Program-made: the position numbers and the translations under genes
Part shown: in pieces, positions 15,677 through 25,553 of the stretch
Position numbering within the stretch: the stretch's first letter is position 1
Layout: the number at the start of each line of letters is the position of its first letter
Notes under the pieces: generated by a model
The model's input: the letters and a program-made list of their open reading frames with translations, nothing else
Database searches by the model: none
What the model was told of the DNA's origin: nothing
Source: Betaproteobacteria bacterium
GTDB lineage: Bacteria > Pseudomonadota > Gammaproteobacteria > Burkholderiales > Casimicrobiaceae
Reading direction: 5' to 3'
Assembly (NCBI GenBank): GCA_013298765.1
Contig: JAAFJA010000003.1
Coordinates: forward strand, 310,001-374,000
Length of the DNA: 64,000 nt

Positions 15677-17929
15677 ATGTATCTCGAAAAAGCTCTGGCT
15701 CAGCACGGCATCAATATCGAAGCGCTTGCGCTCGGCTCGCAAGCAAGCGCATCGCGCCGTAACTTCATGAAATTTAGCGTCGGCGGTGTGGCTGGCATCG
15801 CGATTGTGCCGTCGCTCGTGAGCGCGCAAGCGCCGCAAGGTGCGCCTGCGCCGAAAGCGGGACAGAAGCCCACCGAGCAACCGGCCGCGTTTGTCACGAT
15901 CGCGAAAGACGGCACCACCACGATTCTTTGCAATCGGATGGACATGGGGCAAGGCATCGAAACAGCGCTCGCTATGATCTGCGCAGAAGAGCTTGATGCC
16001 GATTGGTCGAAAGTGAAAACGGCGTTCGGCAATCAAAAAGGCAACTACGTGGACCCGATGATGGGAATGCATCTTACGGGTGGGTCAAATTCCGTAAAAA
16101 ACAGCTATACGCAATATCGCGAGCTTGGCGCGCGCACCAGGACGATGTTGCTCGCCGCTGCAGCGAAGCAATGGAAGGTGGACGCCGCCACATTGCGCGC
16201 TGAAAACAGCGTCGTGATCGGCGGAACTCGTCGCGCGAGTTACGGCGAACTCTTCGATGCGGCGATGAAAGAGCCGATCCCCGAGGCCGTGACGCTGAAA
16301 GATCCGAAGTCATTCAAGTTAATCGGCAAACCGACCGGACTCAAAGTTTCGCGCGCGAAATCGACTGGCACTCAGCAGTACGGTATTGACGTGAAGCTGC
16401 CGGGGATGTTGACCGCGGTAGTCATGCGCCCGCCCGTGTTCGGCGGCAAAGTGAAATCACTCGATACCAGCGCGGCGCTTAAAGTGAAGGGCGTGCGCGC
16501 AGTGTTACCTGTTGATCTTGATCGCGGCGCTAAAGGCGTTGCTGTCATTGCTGACGGTTATTGGCCTGCAAAGCTCGGCCGCGATGCAGTGAAAGTGGAG
16601 TGGGACAGCACAGGCGTTGCCAGGGCCGACACCGCAAAAATGCTCACGCAGTATCGCGATTTAGCGAAGAACCCAGGGCGTCAAGCGCCAGGCGCAGCAT
16701 TCAAGGCAGATATTTCTGCGCTTGCAAGTGCGCCCAATAAGCTCAGTGCAGAGTTCGTGTTCCCGTATTTGAATCATGCGCAGATGGAGCCGCTCGCTTG
16801 CACGGTTGATCTGAAAGCAAACGAGTGTCATGTCTATACGGCGTCGCAAATGCCGGGCGTTGATACAGGAGCAATTGCGCGGATCACGGGGCTCAAGCCA
16901 GACCAAATCAACATTCATGTGCAAATGGCGGGCGGCGGATTTGGTCGCCGCGCTGTGCCCACGAGCGAATATCTGGTCGAGGCCACCAACGTTGCGAAAG
17001 CCTACGTCGCCACAGGGAAACGTGCACCGATCAAGGTGATCCACTCTCGCGAAGACGATGTGAAAGCGGGCTACTACCGTCCGTACACGCTTCACCGCGC
17101 TGAGATTGGGTACGACAGTGACGGCAAGATCACCGCATGGGATCACCGCATCGTGTCGCAAAGCATTCTGAAAGGGTCACCGTTCGAAGCGTTTTTGGTG
17201 AAAGACGGTATTGACGGCACCACGACCGAAGGCATGAGAGAGCCGTACACAATTCCGATGCAACTTTCGGTGCATCATCCAGAGATCAACGTACCCACGC
17301 TCTGGTGGCGCTCTGTCGGATCAACGCACACGGCATTTGTGATGGAAACGCTGCTCGACGAAATTGCCGTGGCAACCAGGAAAGACCCCGTTGACTACCG
17401 CATGAGCCTGCTTGCAGACGATGCGCGCGGCAAGCGGCACAAAGCGGCGCTTCAGCTCGCTGTCGACAAAGCGGGTTACGGCAAGAAAACGCTCGCACCC
17501 GGCATGCACTGGGGCATAGCGATGCACGAGAGCTTCGAATCCGTCGTCGCGTTCGTGCTGGAGGCGGGCGTTAAAGATGGCAAGCCTGTGATCGGTGAGG
17601 TCACGGCGGCGGTGCATTGCAACTTCTGCGTCAATCCGCGCACGGTGGAAACGCAAGTTCAGGGCTCAGCCTTGATGGCGCTCGCCACCACGATGGAAAA
17701 CCACGCGATCACCTTCAAGGATGGGGTCGTCGAGCAGAGCAATTTCCACGATTTTCCGATGCCGCGCATCACCGATATGCCAAAGATTGCGGTGCATATC
17801 GTGCCATCAAACGATCCGCCCAAGGGAATCGGCGAACCGGGCTTGCCGCCCTTCGCCCCAGCGCTCGCCAACGCGCTTCGTCGCGCTACCGGGAAGCCGC
17901 TGCGAGAGATGCCGTTCAAGCTTGCTTGA
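15677..17929 (+). CDS. Mo-cofactor subunit of molybdenum hydroxylase (IorB type)
   Basis: Encodes 750 residues. A twin-arginine motif SRRNFMK (from residue 26) followed by a hydrophobic segment indicates folded export to the periplasm, the [2Fe-2S] partner presumably hitch-hiking. The molybdopterin-binding domains follow (MDMGQGIETALAMICAEEL, GGGFGRRAV, and near the end PKGIGEPGLPPFAPALANAL with the conserved catalytic Glu region GEPG). Family enzymes hydroxylate N-heterocycles or oxidise aldehydes using water. It forms an operon with the iron-sulfur gene and is closed by the terminator at 17941. No cytochrome acceptor gene is adjacent. Confidence 0.94.
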   Translation: MYLEKALAQHGINIEALALGSQASASRRNFMKFSVGGVAGIAIVPSLVSAQAPQGAPAPKAGQKPTEQPAAFVTIAKDGTTTILCNRMDMGQGIETALAMICAEELDADWSKVKTAFGNQKGNYVDPMMGMHLTGGSNSVKNSYTQYRELGARTRTMLLAAAAKQWKVDAATLRAENSVVIGGTRRASYGELFDAAMKEPIPEAVTLKDPKSFKLIGKPTGLKVSRAKSTGTQQYGIDVKLPGMLTAVVMRPPVFGGKVKSLDTSAALKVKGVRAVLPVDLDRGAKGVAVIADGYWPAKLGRDAVKVEWDSTGVARADTAKMLTQYRDLAKNPGRQAPGAAFKADISALASAPNKLSAEFVFPYLNHAQMEPLACTVDLKANECHVYTASQMPGVDTGAIARITGLKPDQINIHVQMAGGGFGRRAVPTSEYLVEATNVAKAYVATGKRAPIKVIHSREDDVKAGYYRPYTLHRAEIGYDSDGKITAWDHRIVSQSILKGSPFEAFLVKDGIDGTTTEGMREPYTIPMQLSVHHPEINVPTLWWRSVGSTHTAFVMETLLDEIAVATRKDPVDYRMSLLADDARGKRHKAALQLAVDKAGYGKKTLAPGMHWGIAMHESFESVVAFVLEAGVKDGKPVIGEVTAAVHCNFCVNPRTVETQVQGSALMALATTMENHAITFKDGVVEQSNFHDFPMPRITDMPKIAVHIVPSNDPPKGIGEPGLPPFAPALANALRRATGKPLREMPFKLA

Positions 17930-17940
17930 GCGCCACAACA

Positions 17941-17967
17941 AAACGCCGCGTATTACGCGGCGTTTTT
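17941..17967. terminator. Rho-independent terminator
   Basis: Stem AAACGCCGCG / CGCGGCGTTT with TATTA loop and a following T-run, 12 bases after the hydroxylase stop. Also suitably placed for the converging LysR gene. Confidence 0.85.
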
Positions 17968-18002
17968 CTCGTCCCTGTCACGCCGCCTACTAAGCCGCGT
18001 TT

Positions 18003-18932
18003 TTATTTCTGGTTCACCAACGCCGAGATGCGCTCACGTAGCCACCGCACCGCCGTGCTCTCGTGGGTACGCTCATGCCAGAGCTGATAGAAGCGAAGTG
18101 GCGGGAAATCAAGCGGTGCAGGCAACACTTTGAGTGGCAGGATGCGTGCAAATGGCTCGGCAAATCGACGGCCCGTCGTGAAAATCAAATCTGTGGTGGT
18201 GAGCACATACGGTGCGACATGGAAATAGGGTAGCGACACGCGGATATCGCGTCGTTGTCCGAGCTGATAGACGTGCTCATCAATCGCACCGCGAATGCCG
18301 CCCGCGTACGGCACGGGTGCAAGGTGTTGCGCTTTCAGATAGTCCTCCGCCGTGATCTCCCCCTTTTTTGCAAGCGGATGTCGCTCGGAGACGATGCACA
18401 CGACTTCATCATCAAAGAGCGGTGATGTGCGCAAGTAATCCGGCGGGTGGGGCCAATTGCCGATAACGACATCAATATCGCCCTCTTCCAGCAAGCGCTC
18501 GAAATCGATATCGAGCGAAAGAGAGCGCACGTTGAGCCGCGCATTGGGCGCTTCCTGGCGCAGCGTTGCGCTCAGATTCGAGAGGAAAAACGCATCGAAG
18601 TAGTCAGGTGCGCCCACACCGAATTCGCGCAACGTCGTTTTTGCTTCAAACGTATCAGCCAAGTCGAGCACGCGATCAATGCCGTCAATGGCTTGCTTGA
18701 GCGGCTCCATGAACGAAAGCGCGCGCTCTGTGGCCGCCATACCATTGCGGGTGCGCACGATCAGCTGATCGCCCGTGAGATCGCGCAGGCGTTTGAGCGC
18801 GCTGCTCACTGCCGGTTGGGTGATGCCAAGCCGGTCGGCAGCGCGCGAAACGCTTTGCTCTTTCAACACCAAATACAGCACGCGAAGTAGCTGAACATCG
18901 ATTCGATTGCTGCGTTCCTGTGCCTCGCTCAT
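18003..18932 (-). CDS. LysR-type regulator next to xdh genes
   Basis: Encodes 309 residues from the ATG at 18932. The open frame extends to 19037, where it would overlap the divergent xdhA start, so a later start (18932, or 18956) is preferred; this leaves only about 100 bases for both promoters. The N-terminal winged helix (LLRVLYLVLKEQSVSRAADRLGITQPAVSSALKRLRDLTGD) is classic LysR, followed by a periplasmic-binding-like effector domain similar in style to NodD/LinR/PcpR members. Divergent position implies control of xdhABC. The effector may be a purine, but this is inference. Confidence 0.92.
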   Translation of the reverse strand: MSEAQERSNRIDVQLLRVLYLVLKEQSVSRAADRLGITQPAVSSALKRLRDLTGDQLIVRTRNGMAATERALSFMEPLKQAIDGIDRVLDLADTFEAKTTLREFGVGAPDYFDAFFLSNLSATLRQEAPNARLNVRSLSLDIDFERLLEEGDIDVVIGNWPHPPDYLRTSPLFDDEVVCIVSERHPLAKKGEITAEDYLKAQHLAPVPYAGGIRGAIDEHVYQLGQRRDIRVSLPYFHVAPYVLTTTDLIFTTGRRFAEPFARILPLKVLPAPLDFPPLRFYQLWHERTHESTAVRWLRERISALVNQK

Positions 18933-19036
18933 GGCCGCGCCGAGTGCTTTCCGCATCGCCGCAAAATAAGCGCGGTCGATGCTCGAAATAAAGAAAGTGA
19001 AGTCTGCTTTATACCGTGTTGGCGTAAAGTGCGGCA

Positions 19037-20629
19037 ATGAGGCATTCCATTGAGTTTTTGCTAAACGGCGAGCGCATCGCTGTTGACGATCTTGACCCGC
19101 ACACCACCGTGCTGCAGTTCTTGCGCGAACGGCGCGGTCTTACCGGCACTAAGGAAGGTTGTGCGGAGGGCGATTGCGGCGCCTGCACGGTCGCAATCGC
19201 TGAGCTGTCAGCGGAGCGGCGCATTGAAGTGAAGCCGATTAACGCCTGTATTCGTCTGCTCGCGACGATCGATGGCAAAGCGCTTTTTACGGTCGAGGCG
19301 CTATCAAACGCGAATTCGCAAGCGCCGCTTCATCCAGTGCAGGCGGCGATGGTCGACGCGCACGCCTCGCAATGCGGATTTTGTACGCCCGGGTTCGTGA
19401 TGAGCCTGTTTGCACTGTTCAAAAACGAATGCTCGCCAAGCAGAGACCGGGTGATCGAGGCGATTTCGGGCAATCTTTGCCGATGCACCGGATACCGCCC
19501 CATTATTGAAGCAGGAATAAAGGCGACTTCAACTATTTGTTCGCCATCGGAATGGGGCAAGAGCAAAGAAAAATTAGAAACCAAGAATGATGCGAACCGA
19601 GCTTTAGCCCCAATAGATAAGGGAGCGGCTAGAGAAAGTCAGAAAATCGTTTGGCTCAATACACCGGGACGCAGCGGAGCACTCGAATCTGCTGAGCGAG
19701 CAATGATCGAAGCGCTCGCCGCGCTGCCAGCCAATGCATCGAGTGAATCGCTGCACTATCGATTCGGCGGACAGCAATTCTTCGCGCCGCGCTCGATTGA
19801 CGAGCTCTCCAGCCTCATCGCTGATCATCCGAACGCCTGGATTCTCGCGGGTGGCACTGATATCGGCTTGTGGATCACAAAAGCCTTGCAGAACAACTCA
19901 ACGCTGATCTACACAGGCGAGGTTAGTGCGCTGCGCGACATTTGCGAATCAGACGCCGCACTTGAAATCGGCGCTGCCGTTCCGCTCGAAGACGCGTTTC
20001 GCGCGATGAACCGACACTATCCCGAGCTCGCGCAAGTGTGGACGCGGTTTGCAAGCTGGCCGATTCGTTCCAGCGGCACCTTAGGCGGGAACGTTGCCAA
20101 CGGCTCCCCGATTGGCGATTCAATGCCCGCGTTGATCGCGCTGGGGGCGACCGTCGGCCTTCGCCATCGCGAGCGCGTGCGCACAATCCCGCTTGAGGCG
20201 CTCTACTTGGACTACAAAAAACAATCTCGTGCGAGCGGCGAGTGGATCGAAAAAATCACGATACCGCGTCGAATCCCGAATGTGCAAATTGGGTTCTACA
20301 AAAATTCGAAGCGTAATGAACAAGACATCTCTGCAGTATGCGCGGCGATTTCAATGGTGATCGACCGGGGCGTTGTGCAACATGTGCGCATTGCTTATGG
20401 CGGTATGGCCGGTGTTCCGAAGCGCGCGGTTAACGCTGAGATTGAATTAACAGAAAAAGTATGGAGCGAAACGCAAGTGCGCGCGGCCATGCAGGCCATG
20501 CACGCAGATTTTTCACCGATGAGCGATATGCGGGCGAGCGCCGCCTATCGAATGCAAGTGGCCCAAAACCTCCTTTTGCGCTTTTGGCTTGAATCTCAGA
20601 GCGCAACGGCCGAAGTGAGGGTGATCTGA
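19037..20629 (+). CDS. xdhA: Xanthine dehydrogenase small subunit (Fe-S/FAD)
   Basis: Encodes 530 residues. Residues 1-165 hold two [2Fe-2S] domains (C42, C47, C50 in EGCAEGDCGACTV; later CGFCTPGFVMS and NLCRCTGYRP). A polar linker of about 65 residues follows, then the FAD domain from about residue 235 with WILAGGTDIGLW and GTLGGNVANGSPIGDSMPAL. It conveys electrons from the molybdenum subunit to NAD. The fused Fe-S plus FAD layout is the bacterial XdhA type. The stop overlaps the xdhB start (TGATG), indicating translational coupling. Confidence 0.96.
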   Translation: MRHSIEFLLNGERIAVDDLDPHTTVLQFLRERRGLTGTKEGCAEGDCGACTVAIAELSAERRIEVKPINACIRLLATIDGKALFTVEALSNANSQAPLHPVQAAMVDAHASQCGFCTPGFVMSLFALFKNECSPSRDRVIEAISGNLCRCTGYRPIIEAGIKATSTICSPSEWGKSKEKLETKNDANRALAPIDKGAARESQKIVWLNTPGRSGALESAERAMIEALAALPANASSESLHYRFGGQQFFAPRSIDELSSLIADHPNAWILAGGTDIGLWITKALQNNSTLIYTGEVSALRDICESDAALEIGAAVPLEDAFRAMNRHYPELAQVWTRFASWPIRSSGTLGGNVANGSPIGDSMPALIALGATVGLRHRERVRTIPLEALYLDYKKQSRASGEWIEKITIPRRIPNVQIGFYKNSKRNEQDISAVCAAISMVIDRGVVQHVRIAYGGMAGVPKRAVNAEIELTEKVWSETQVRAAMQAMHADFSPMSDMRASAAYRMQVAQNLLLRFWLESQSATAEVRVI

Positions 20630-22968
20630 TGAGCGCAACATTTCGGGCCCAAGAGGTGGCCGCAGGCGTAGACGGCGAGCGACACGGCGCTGTCGGCAAA
20701 TCGGTGGCTCATGACAGCGCGCACTTGCATGTGCGCGGCGCTGCGACCTATATCGACGACATCCTTGAGCCGCGCGGCACGGTGTACGCCGCATTGGCTA
20801 CCAGCCCGATGGCGCATGGGCTACTCAAGCACATTGATCTAAACGCTGCGCTCGCATCTGAGGGCGTGATCGCGGCCTACACGGCAGCCGATATTCCCGG
20901 CGTGAACCAATACGGCGCGATCACGCATGATGAGCCTTTTCTAGCCGAAGGAAAGGTTGAGTTTGTTGGGCAACCCGTGGCGGTGGTGGTCGCACGCTCA
21001 ATGCGCGAAGCACGCGTCGCCGCGCGCAAGGTCCGTTGTGAAATCGAAGCATTGCCGCCGATTCTTTCGATTGATGCGGCATTGGCAGCAAATTCGCTTT
21101 TCAAGAAACTCGAAGTGGTGCGCGGTGAGCCCGGCTCCGCTTTTGCGAATGCCGCGCATCGCACCTCAGGCGCGGGTGTGATCGGCGCACAAGAACACTT
21201 CTATCTTGAGGGCCAAATTGCTCTCGCGGTGCCGCTTGAAGATGGTCAGATGCATGTGTTCGTATCCACACAGCATCCCACCGAGATGCAACAAGTTACC
21301 GCGACGATTCTCGGGATCGACTGGAAAGACGTGATCTCAGAGTGTCGCCGTCTTGGCGGTGGCTTTGGCGGGAAAGAAGTGCAGCCCGCGCAATTTGTGG
21401 CGCTTGCCGCGCTTGCAGCGCGTTTGTCGAATCGCCCGGTAAAGCTGCGGCTTGATCGAGACGATGATTTCATGATCACCGGCAAGCGCCACGATTTCGC
21501 GTTTGATTACGACATTGCTTTCGACGATGGCGGACGAATCGAAGCTTACGATCTGACGCTTTCATCGCGATGTGGCTTCTCCACCGATTATTCGCATCAG
21601 GTGAATGATCGTGCGATGTGTCACATCGATAACGGCTATTCGCTCACCCAACTTCGGCTTCGTAACTATCGTTGCAAAACGAACACGCAGTCTGCCACTG
21701 CCTTTCGTGGCTTCGGTGCGCCGCAGGGTGCGTTTGCCACGGAGCATGCGATCGAATCCATCGCGCGCGCCCTTGGCAAAGATCCGCTCGATGTGCGAAA
21801 GGCGAATTTCTATTCGCCCGAGCGCGGAATGAAAACGCACTACGGGCAAGCGGTGGAAGGTTTTTGGCTGCCCGATATTGTGAATCGCTTGGAAGCCAGT
21901 TGCGACTACCGTGCACGCCGCGAAGCGATCCGGGAACACAACGCGAAAAATCCCATCGTGAAACGCGGCCTCGCGCTCACGCCCGTGATGTTCGGGATAT
22001 CGTTCAACGCCTCTTTTTTAAATCGCGGCAGCGCGCTAGTGTCGCTCTATCTTGACGGCAGCCTGCTCGTAAATCATGCCGGCACCGAGATGGGACAGGG
22101 GCTTTTCATCAAAGTGCAGCAGGTCGTCGCCCATGAATTTGGCGTGGCGGCAAACGCCGTCCGCTCGACTTCGACCAACACGGCGAAACTCCCGAATACA
22201 TCGCCAACGGCCGCGTCCTCCGGCAGCGATTTGAACGGGATGGCCGCGCTTGATGCCTGCACAAAGTTGAAAGAGCGCTTGATCCCGCTGGCGGCGAAAT
22301 TGCTCGAATGCGCACCCACCGATGTAGTGTTTCGAAATGGCGGCGCGAGCACGGCATCGGGGATCAAAACAATCGATCTCAAAACACTCGCCACTCGAGC
22401 AACCTTCGCAAAAATTCCGCTCACAGCGCAAGGTTTCTATTACACACCGAATATCGCCTGGAATGGCGACACCTTCGAAGGCACGCCCGCGTATTACTTT
22501 GCCTACGGCGCAGCGTGTTCTGAAGTGATGATCGACACCTTAACCGGCGAACACAAAACGGTACGCGTCGATATCTTGCACGACGTGGGCAACTCTCTGA
22601 ACCCCGCGATTGATCGCGGACAAATCGAAGGTGGCTTCGTGCAAGGCATGGGCTATCTCACCAGCGAGGAATTGGTGTGGGACGATCACGGGCGCCTTCG
22701 AACCCACGCGCCGTCAACCTACAAAATTCCAACCGCCGCCGACGTACCAGAAATCTTCAACGTCGCACTCTACGATGAGCCCAATCACGTGCCAACGATT
22801 CATCGGAGTAAAGCGGTGGGCGAGCCGCCGTTAACGCTCGCGTTTAGCGTGTGGTTTGCGATTGCCGATGCAATCTCATCAATCTCTGATCGTCGCCAGA
22901 TGCCAGCGCTCACAGCGCCTGCGACGCCAGAGGCGGTGCTGCGCGCTATCAACGCTCTAAAGCAATAG
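20629..22968 (+). CDS. xdhB: Xanthine dehydrogenase large subunit (Mo)
   Basis: Encodes 779 residues of the molybdopterin-binding subunit that hydroxylates hypoxanthine and xanthine to urate. Visible motifs are QEHFYLEGQIALAV (substrate pocket Glu region), RLGGGFGGKEVQ, ATAFRGFGAPQGAFATEHAI (substrate-binding Arg), GTEMGQGLFIKVQQV and the catalytic-Glu segment KAVGEPPLTLAFSVW near the C-terminus. Length and motifs match XdhB of the XdhAB heterotetramer. Translationally coupled to xdhA; xdhC follows after 20 bases. Confidence 0.96.
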   Translation: MSATFRAQEVAAGVDGERHGAVGKSVAHDSAHLHVRGAATYIDDILEPRGTVYAALATSPMAHGLLKHIDLNAALASEGVIAAYTAADIPGVNQYGAITHDEPFLAEGKVEFVGQPVAVVVARSMREARVAARKVRCEIEALPPILSIDAALAANSLFKKLEVVRGEPGSAFANAAHRTSGAGVIGAQEHFYLEGQIALAVPLEDGQMHVFVSTQHPTEMQQVTATILGIDWKDVISECRRLGGGFGGKEVQPAQFVALAALAARLSNRPVKLRLDRDDDFMITGKRHDFAFDYDIAFDDGGRIEAYDLTLSSRCGFSTDYSHQVNDRAMCHIDNGYSLTQLRLRNYRCKTNTQSATAFRGFGAPQGAFATEHAIESIARALGKDPLDVRKANFYSPERGMKTHYGQAVEGFWLPDIVNRLEASCDYRARREAIREHNAKNPIVKRGLALTPVMFGISFNASFLNRGSALVSLYLDGSLLVNHAGTEMGQGLFIKVQQVVAHEFGVAANAVRSTSTNTAKLPNTSPTAASSGSDLNGMAALDACTKLKERLIPLAAKLLECAPTDVVFRNGGASTASGIKTIDLKTLATRATFAKIPLTAQGFYYTPNIAWNGDTFEGTPAYYFAYGAACSEVMIDTLTGEHKTVRVDILHDVGNSLNPAIDRGQIEGGFVQGMGYLTSEELVWDDHGRLRTHAPSTYKIPTAADVPEIFNVALYDEPNHVPTIHRSKAVGEPPLTLAFSVWFAIADAISSISDRRQMPALTAPATPEAVLRAINALKQ

Positions 22969-22988
22969 CGCAAGGCGGGTTTCACACG

Positions 22989-23897
22989 ATGCTTCTCTCC
23001 GCGCGCCTCGAACTCTTGTTGTCTCTCCCGCAAAGCGTTTGGGTCATCGTTGCCAGTGCGAAGGGTTCGACGCCGCGCGATGTCGGCGCATCGATGATTG
23101 TTACGCCAGACCAGGTGTTCGACACAATTGGCGGCGGGCATCTGGAGTTGAAAGCGATCGAGTTTGCGCGCGAGCAACTCGCGAATGAAAGGTGTGAGGC
23201 GACTGTTCGCCACTTTCCGCTCGGCCCATCGCTCGGGCAGTGTTGCGGCGGCCATACGAGCTTGCTATTTGCGCCGTGCGGCAAAGAGAAACGAGCGATG
23301 CTTGAAGCCATGCGAGTTCAAGCCGCACAGGGGGAAGCCGTCGCGTTTTCGACTTCGCTTGATACTGGCGAGCCGATCAGCGTGCCGCTCGCAAACGATG
23401 CCTGGCACATCGCAATTTTTGGCGCGGGGCACGTTGGCAAAGCCTTGGTCAACGTGCTTGCGAACTTGCCCTGCCAAATTACGTGGATTGATGCGCGCGA
23501 AGCGGAATTTCCTGCGATGCTTCCCCACAACGTCACGGCACTTGCCTCCGATGATCCGGCGAGCGAGGTATCGCGCCTGCCCGCGAACTCGCAAGTGCTC
23601 GTGCTCACGCATTCACATGCGATTGACCTCGAAATCTGCTTCGCCCTGTTGAAGCGTGACGATTTCGCCTACTGCGGGCTGATTGGCTCACACACCAAAG
23701 CGGCAACATTTCGTAGGCGCTTCGAGCAACGCGCTGTTCCAGACGCTGCGATTGCCCGTATTATTTGCCCTATCGGATCGATCAGTTCGGCGGCCGAACA
23801 TCGCAAACATCCCGGCGTGATCGCCATTAGCGTGGCAGCCGATCTGGTGGCGCGACGTGGCGCGAGCGCGAAACAGAATTCGTCTGCTACCCCATAA
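22989..23897 (+). CDS. xdhC: Xanthine dehydrogenase accessory factor
   Basis: Encodes 302 residues. XdhC binds and sulfurates the molybdenum cofactor and delivers it to XdhB. Motifs: VWVIVASAKGSTPRDVGASM at the start, FPLGPSLGQCCGGH (conserved Cys pair) and a Rossmann segment IAIFGAGHVGKALVNVL at about residue 140, then CGLIGSHTKAATFRRRF and AAEHRKHPGVIAISVAADL. The TAA stop lies inside the first box of an intergenic AT-rich element. Third gene of the xdhABC operon. Confidence 0.95.
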   Translation: MLLSARLELLLSLPQSVWVIVASAKGSTPRDVGASMIVTPDQVFDTIGGGHLELKAIEFAREQLANERCEATVRHFPLGPSLGQCCGGHTSLLFAPCGKEKRAMLEAMRVQAAQGEAVAFSTSLDTGEPISVPLANDAWHIAIFGAGHVGKALVNVLANLPCQITWIDAREAEFPAMLPHNVTALASDDPASEVSRLPANSQVLVLTHSHAIDLEICFALLKRDDFAYCGLIGSHTKAATFRRRFEQRAVPDAAIARIICPIGSISSAAEHRKHPGVIAISVAADLVARRGASAKQNSSATP

Positions 23898-23975
23898 TTT
23901 ATTGGGGCTAGCGGCTTTTTAGTTAAAAATGCAAATATCAGAATAATTGATCGCTCACCCCAATTAAATTGACGT
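23889..23975. repeat. Two-box AT-rich intergenic element, copy 4
   Basis: Box ACCCCATAATTTATTGGGGC (23889-23908, near-perfect palindrome overlapping the xdhC stop) and box ACCCCAATTAAATTGACG (23957-23974), about 67 bases apart, separated by AT-rich sequence. It lies between xdhC and the ABC importer operon. Confidence 0.65.
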
Positions 23976-24005
23976 TTAAGAGCTAGAGTTTTTATCTGGA
24001 AGGTC

Positions 24006-25553
24006 ATGAGCGCAACCGCCCCCCCGCCCCGTCTCGCGTTGCGCCACATTACAAAGCGCTATCCGAGTGTTGTTGCCAATGATGATGTGAGCCTGAGCGT
24101 CGCGCCGGGCGAAATTCATGCCGTGCTCGGCGAAAACGGTGCGGGCAAATCGACGCTGATGAAAATCATCTACGGCGCGGTCAAGCCCGATTCTGGGGAA
24201 ATGCTGTTCGAAGGCCGCCCGTTTTTCGCGAAGAATCCGCGTGATGCGCGATCGCACGGCATCAGCATGGTGTTTCAGCACTTCTCGCTCTTCGATACGC
24301 TGTCGGTGGCGGAAAACATTTGGCTTGGGCTCGATCAATCGATTCGGCTCGACCAAGTGCGCGAGCAAATTGCGGCCACCGCCGAAAAGTTTGGCTTGCC
24401 GCTCGAAGCGGATCGTCCCGTTCACACGCTCTCCGTCGGCGAGCGGCAGCGGGTTGAGATCATGCGATCCCTGCTTACGCAGCCCAAACTTTTGATTCTG
24501 GATGAGCCAACCTCCGTGCTCACGCCGCAAGCGGTGGATAAGCTTTTCGCCACACTCCGCCAGCTCGCCGCGAGTGGCTGCAGCATTCTCTACATCAGCC
24601 ACAAGCTGGATGAAATTCGCTCACTCTGCACGAATTGCACCGTCTTGCGCGGTGGTCGCGTTACCGGAAAGGTTGATCCGCGAGAAGAAAGTAACGCATC
24701 GCTTTCTCGTCTCATGATCGGCGCTGAGCCGCCCCTGCTGCTGCATCGCGATGCCAAGCTCGGCGCGGTGGCGCTCGACGTGAAACAACTCACGCTTAAG
24801 AGTGATGCCATGTTTGGCACAAACCTAGACCACATTTCGCTTCACGTTCGTGAAGGTGAAATTGTTGGCATCGCAGGTGTATCGGGCAATGGGCAACAGG
24901 AATTGCTGGCCGCACTTTCCGGCGAAAACCCGCGTGCGCCCTCGCAAAGTGTGCAGCTCTTTGGTGCCGATATCGCCAGCGCGCCGCCGAATCGGCGACG
25001 CTCGCTCGGCCTTTTCTTCGTGCCGGAAGAGCGGCTCGGCCGTGGCGCAGTTCCCGTGCATTCGCTTGCCATGAATAACTTGCTCACGCGGCATCATGAA
25101 CTTGCCTCGCGCAATGCGCTGGCGTGGGTGTCGCCCGCCCGCTCGCGCTCGCTCGCGAAGGACATCATCGCACGCTTCAACGTGAAGGCGGGTGGCGACA
25201 GTGCCGCCGCCAAATCGCTTTCGGGCGGAAATTTGCAAAAGTACATCGTGGGCCGCGAAATCAGCGCAAAGCCAAAAGTGTTGATCGTGGCTCAACCCAC
25301 CTGGGGCGTTGATGTTGGCGCGGCCGCGCAAATTCGTGCTGAGCTATTGAAATTGCGAGACGAAGGCTGTGCGGTGTTGGTGGTGAGTGAGGAACTTGAA
25401 GAGCTGTTTGAGTTGTGTGATCGTATGCACGTGATCGCGAAAGGCAAACTCTCGCCCTCTATTGCAACGCGCGATGCAAGCGTTGAGTTGATCGGCGAAT
25501 GGATGAGCGGACTTTGGACAACCTCGGTAGCCGCAGAAAGCACCACCGCATGA
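24006..25553 (+). CDS. ABC importer ATPase, BMP/nucleoside type (double)
   Basis: Encodes 515 residues with two tandem ATPase domains, as in sugar and nucleoside importers (YufO/NupO type). First half: Walker A GENGAGKST (42-50), signature LSVGERQRVEI, Walker B LLILDEPTSVLTP. Second half: a degenerate P-loop (GVSGNGQQELL), signature LSGGNLQKYIVGREI and AQPTWGVDVGA in place of a canonical Walker B. A GGAAGG ribosome site precedes the ATG. The stop overlaps the next gene (ATGA). Its position after xdhABC suggests purine or nucleoside uptake. Confidence 0.95.
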   Translation: MSATAPPPRLALRHITKRYPSVVANDDVSLSVAPGEIHAVLGENGAGKSTLMKIIYGAVKPDSGEMLFEGRPFFAKNPRDARSHGISMVFQHFSLFDTLSVAENIWLGLDQSIRLDQVREQIAATAEKFGLPLEADRPVHTLSVGERQRVEIMRSLLTQPKLLILDEPTSVLTPQAVDKLFATLRQLAASGCSILYISHKLDEIRSLCTNCTVLRGGRVTGKVDPREESNASLSRLMIGAEPPLLLHRDAKLGAVALDVKQLTLKSDAMFGTNLDHISLHVREGEIVGIAGVSGNGQQELLAALSGENPRAPSQSVQLFGADIASAPPNRRRSLGLFFVPEERLGRGAVPVHSLAMNNLLTRHHELASRNALAWVSPARSRSLAKDIIARFNVKAGGDSAAAKSLSGGNLQKYIVGREISAKPKVLIVAQPTWGVDVGAAAQIRAELLKLRDEGCAVLVVSEELEELFELCDRMHVIAKGKLSPSIATRDASVELIGEWMSGLWTTSVAAESTTA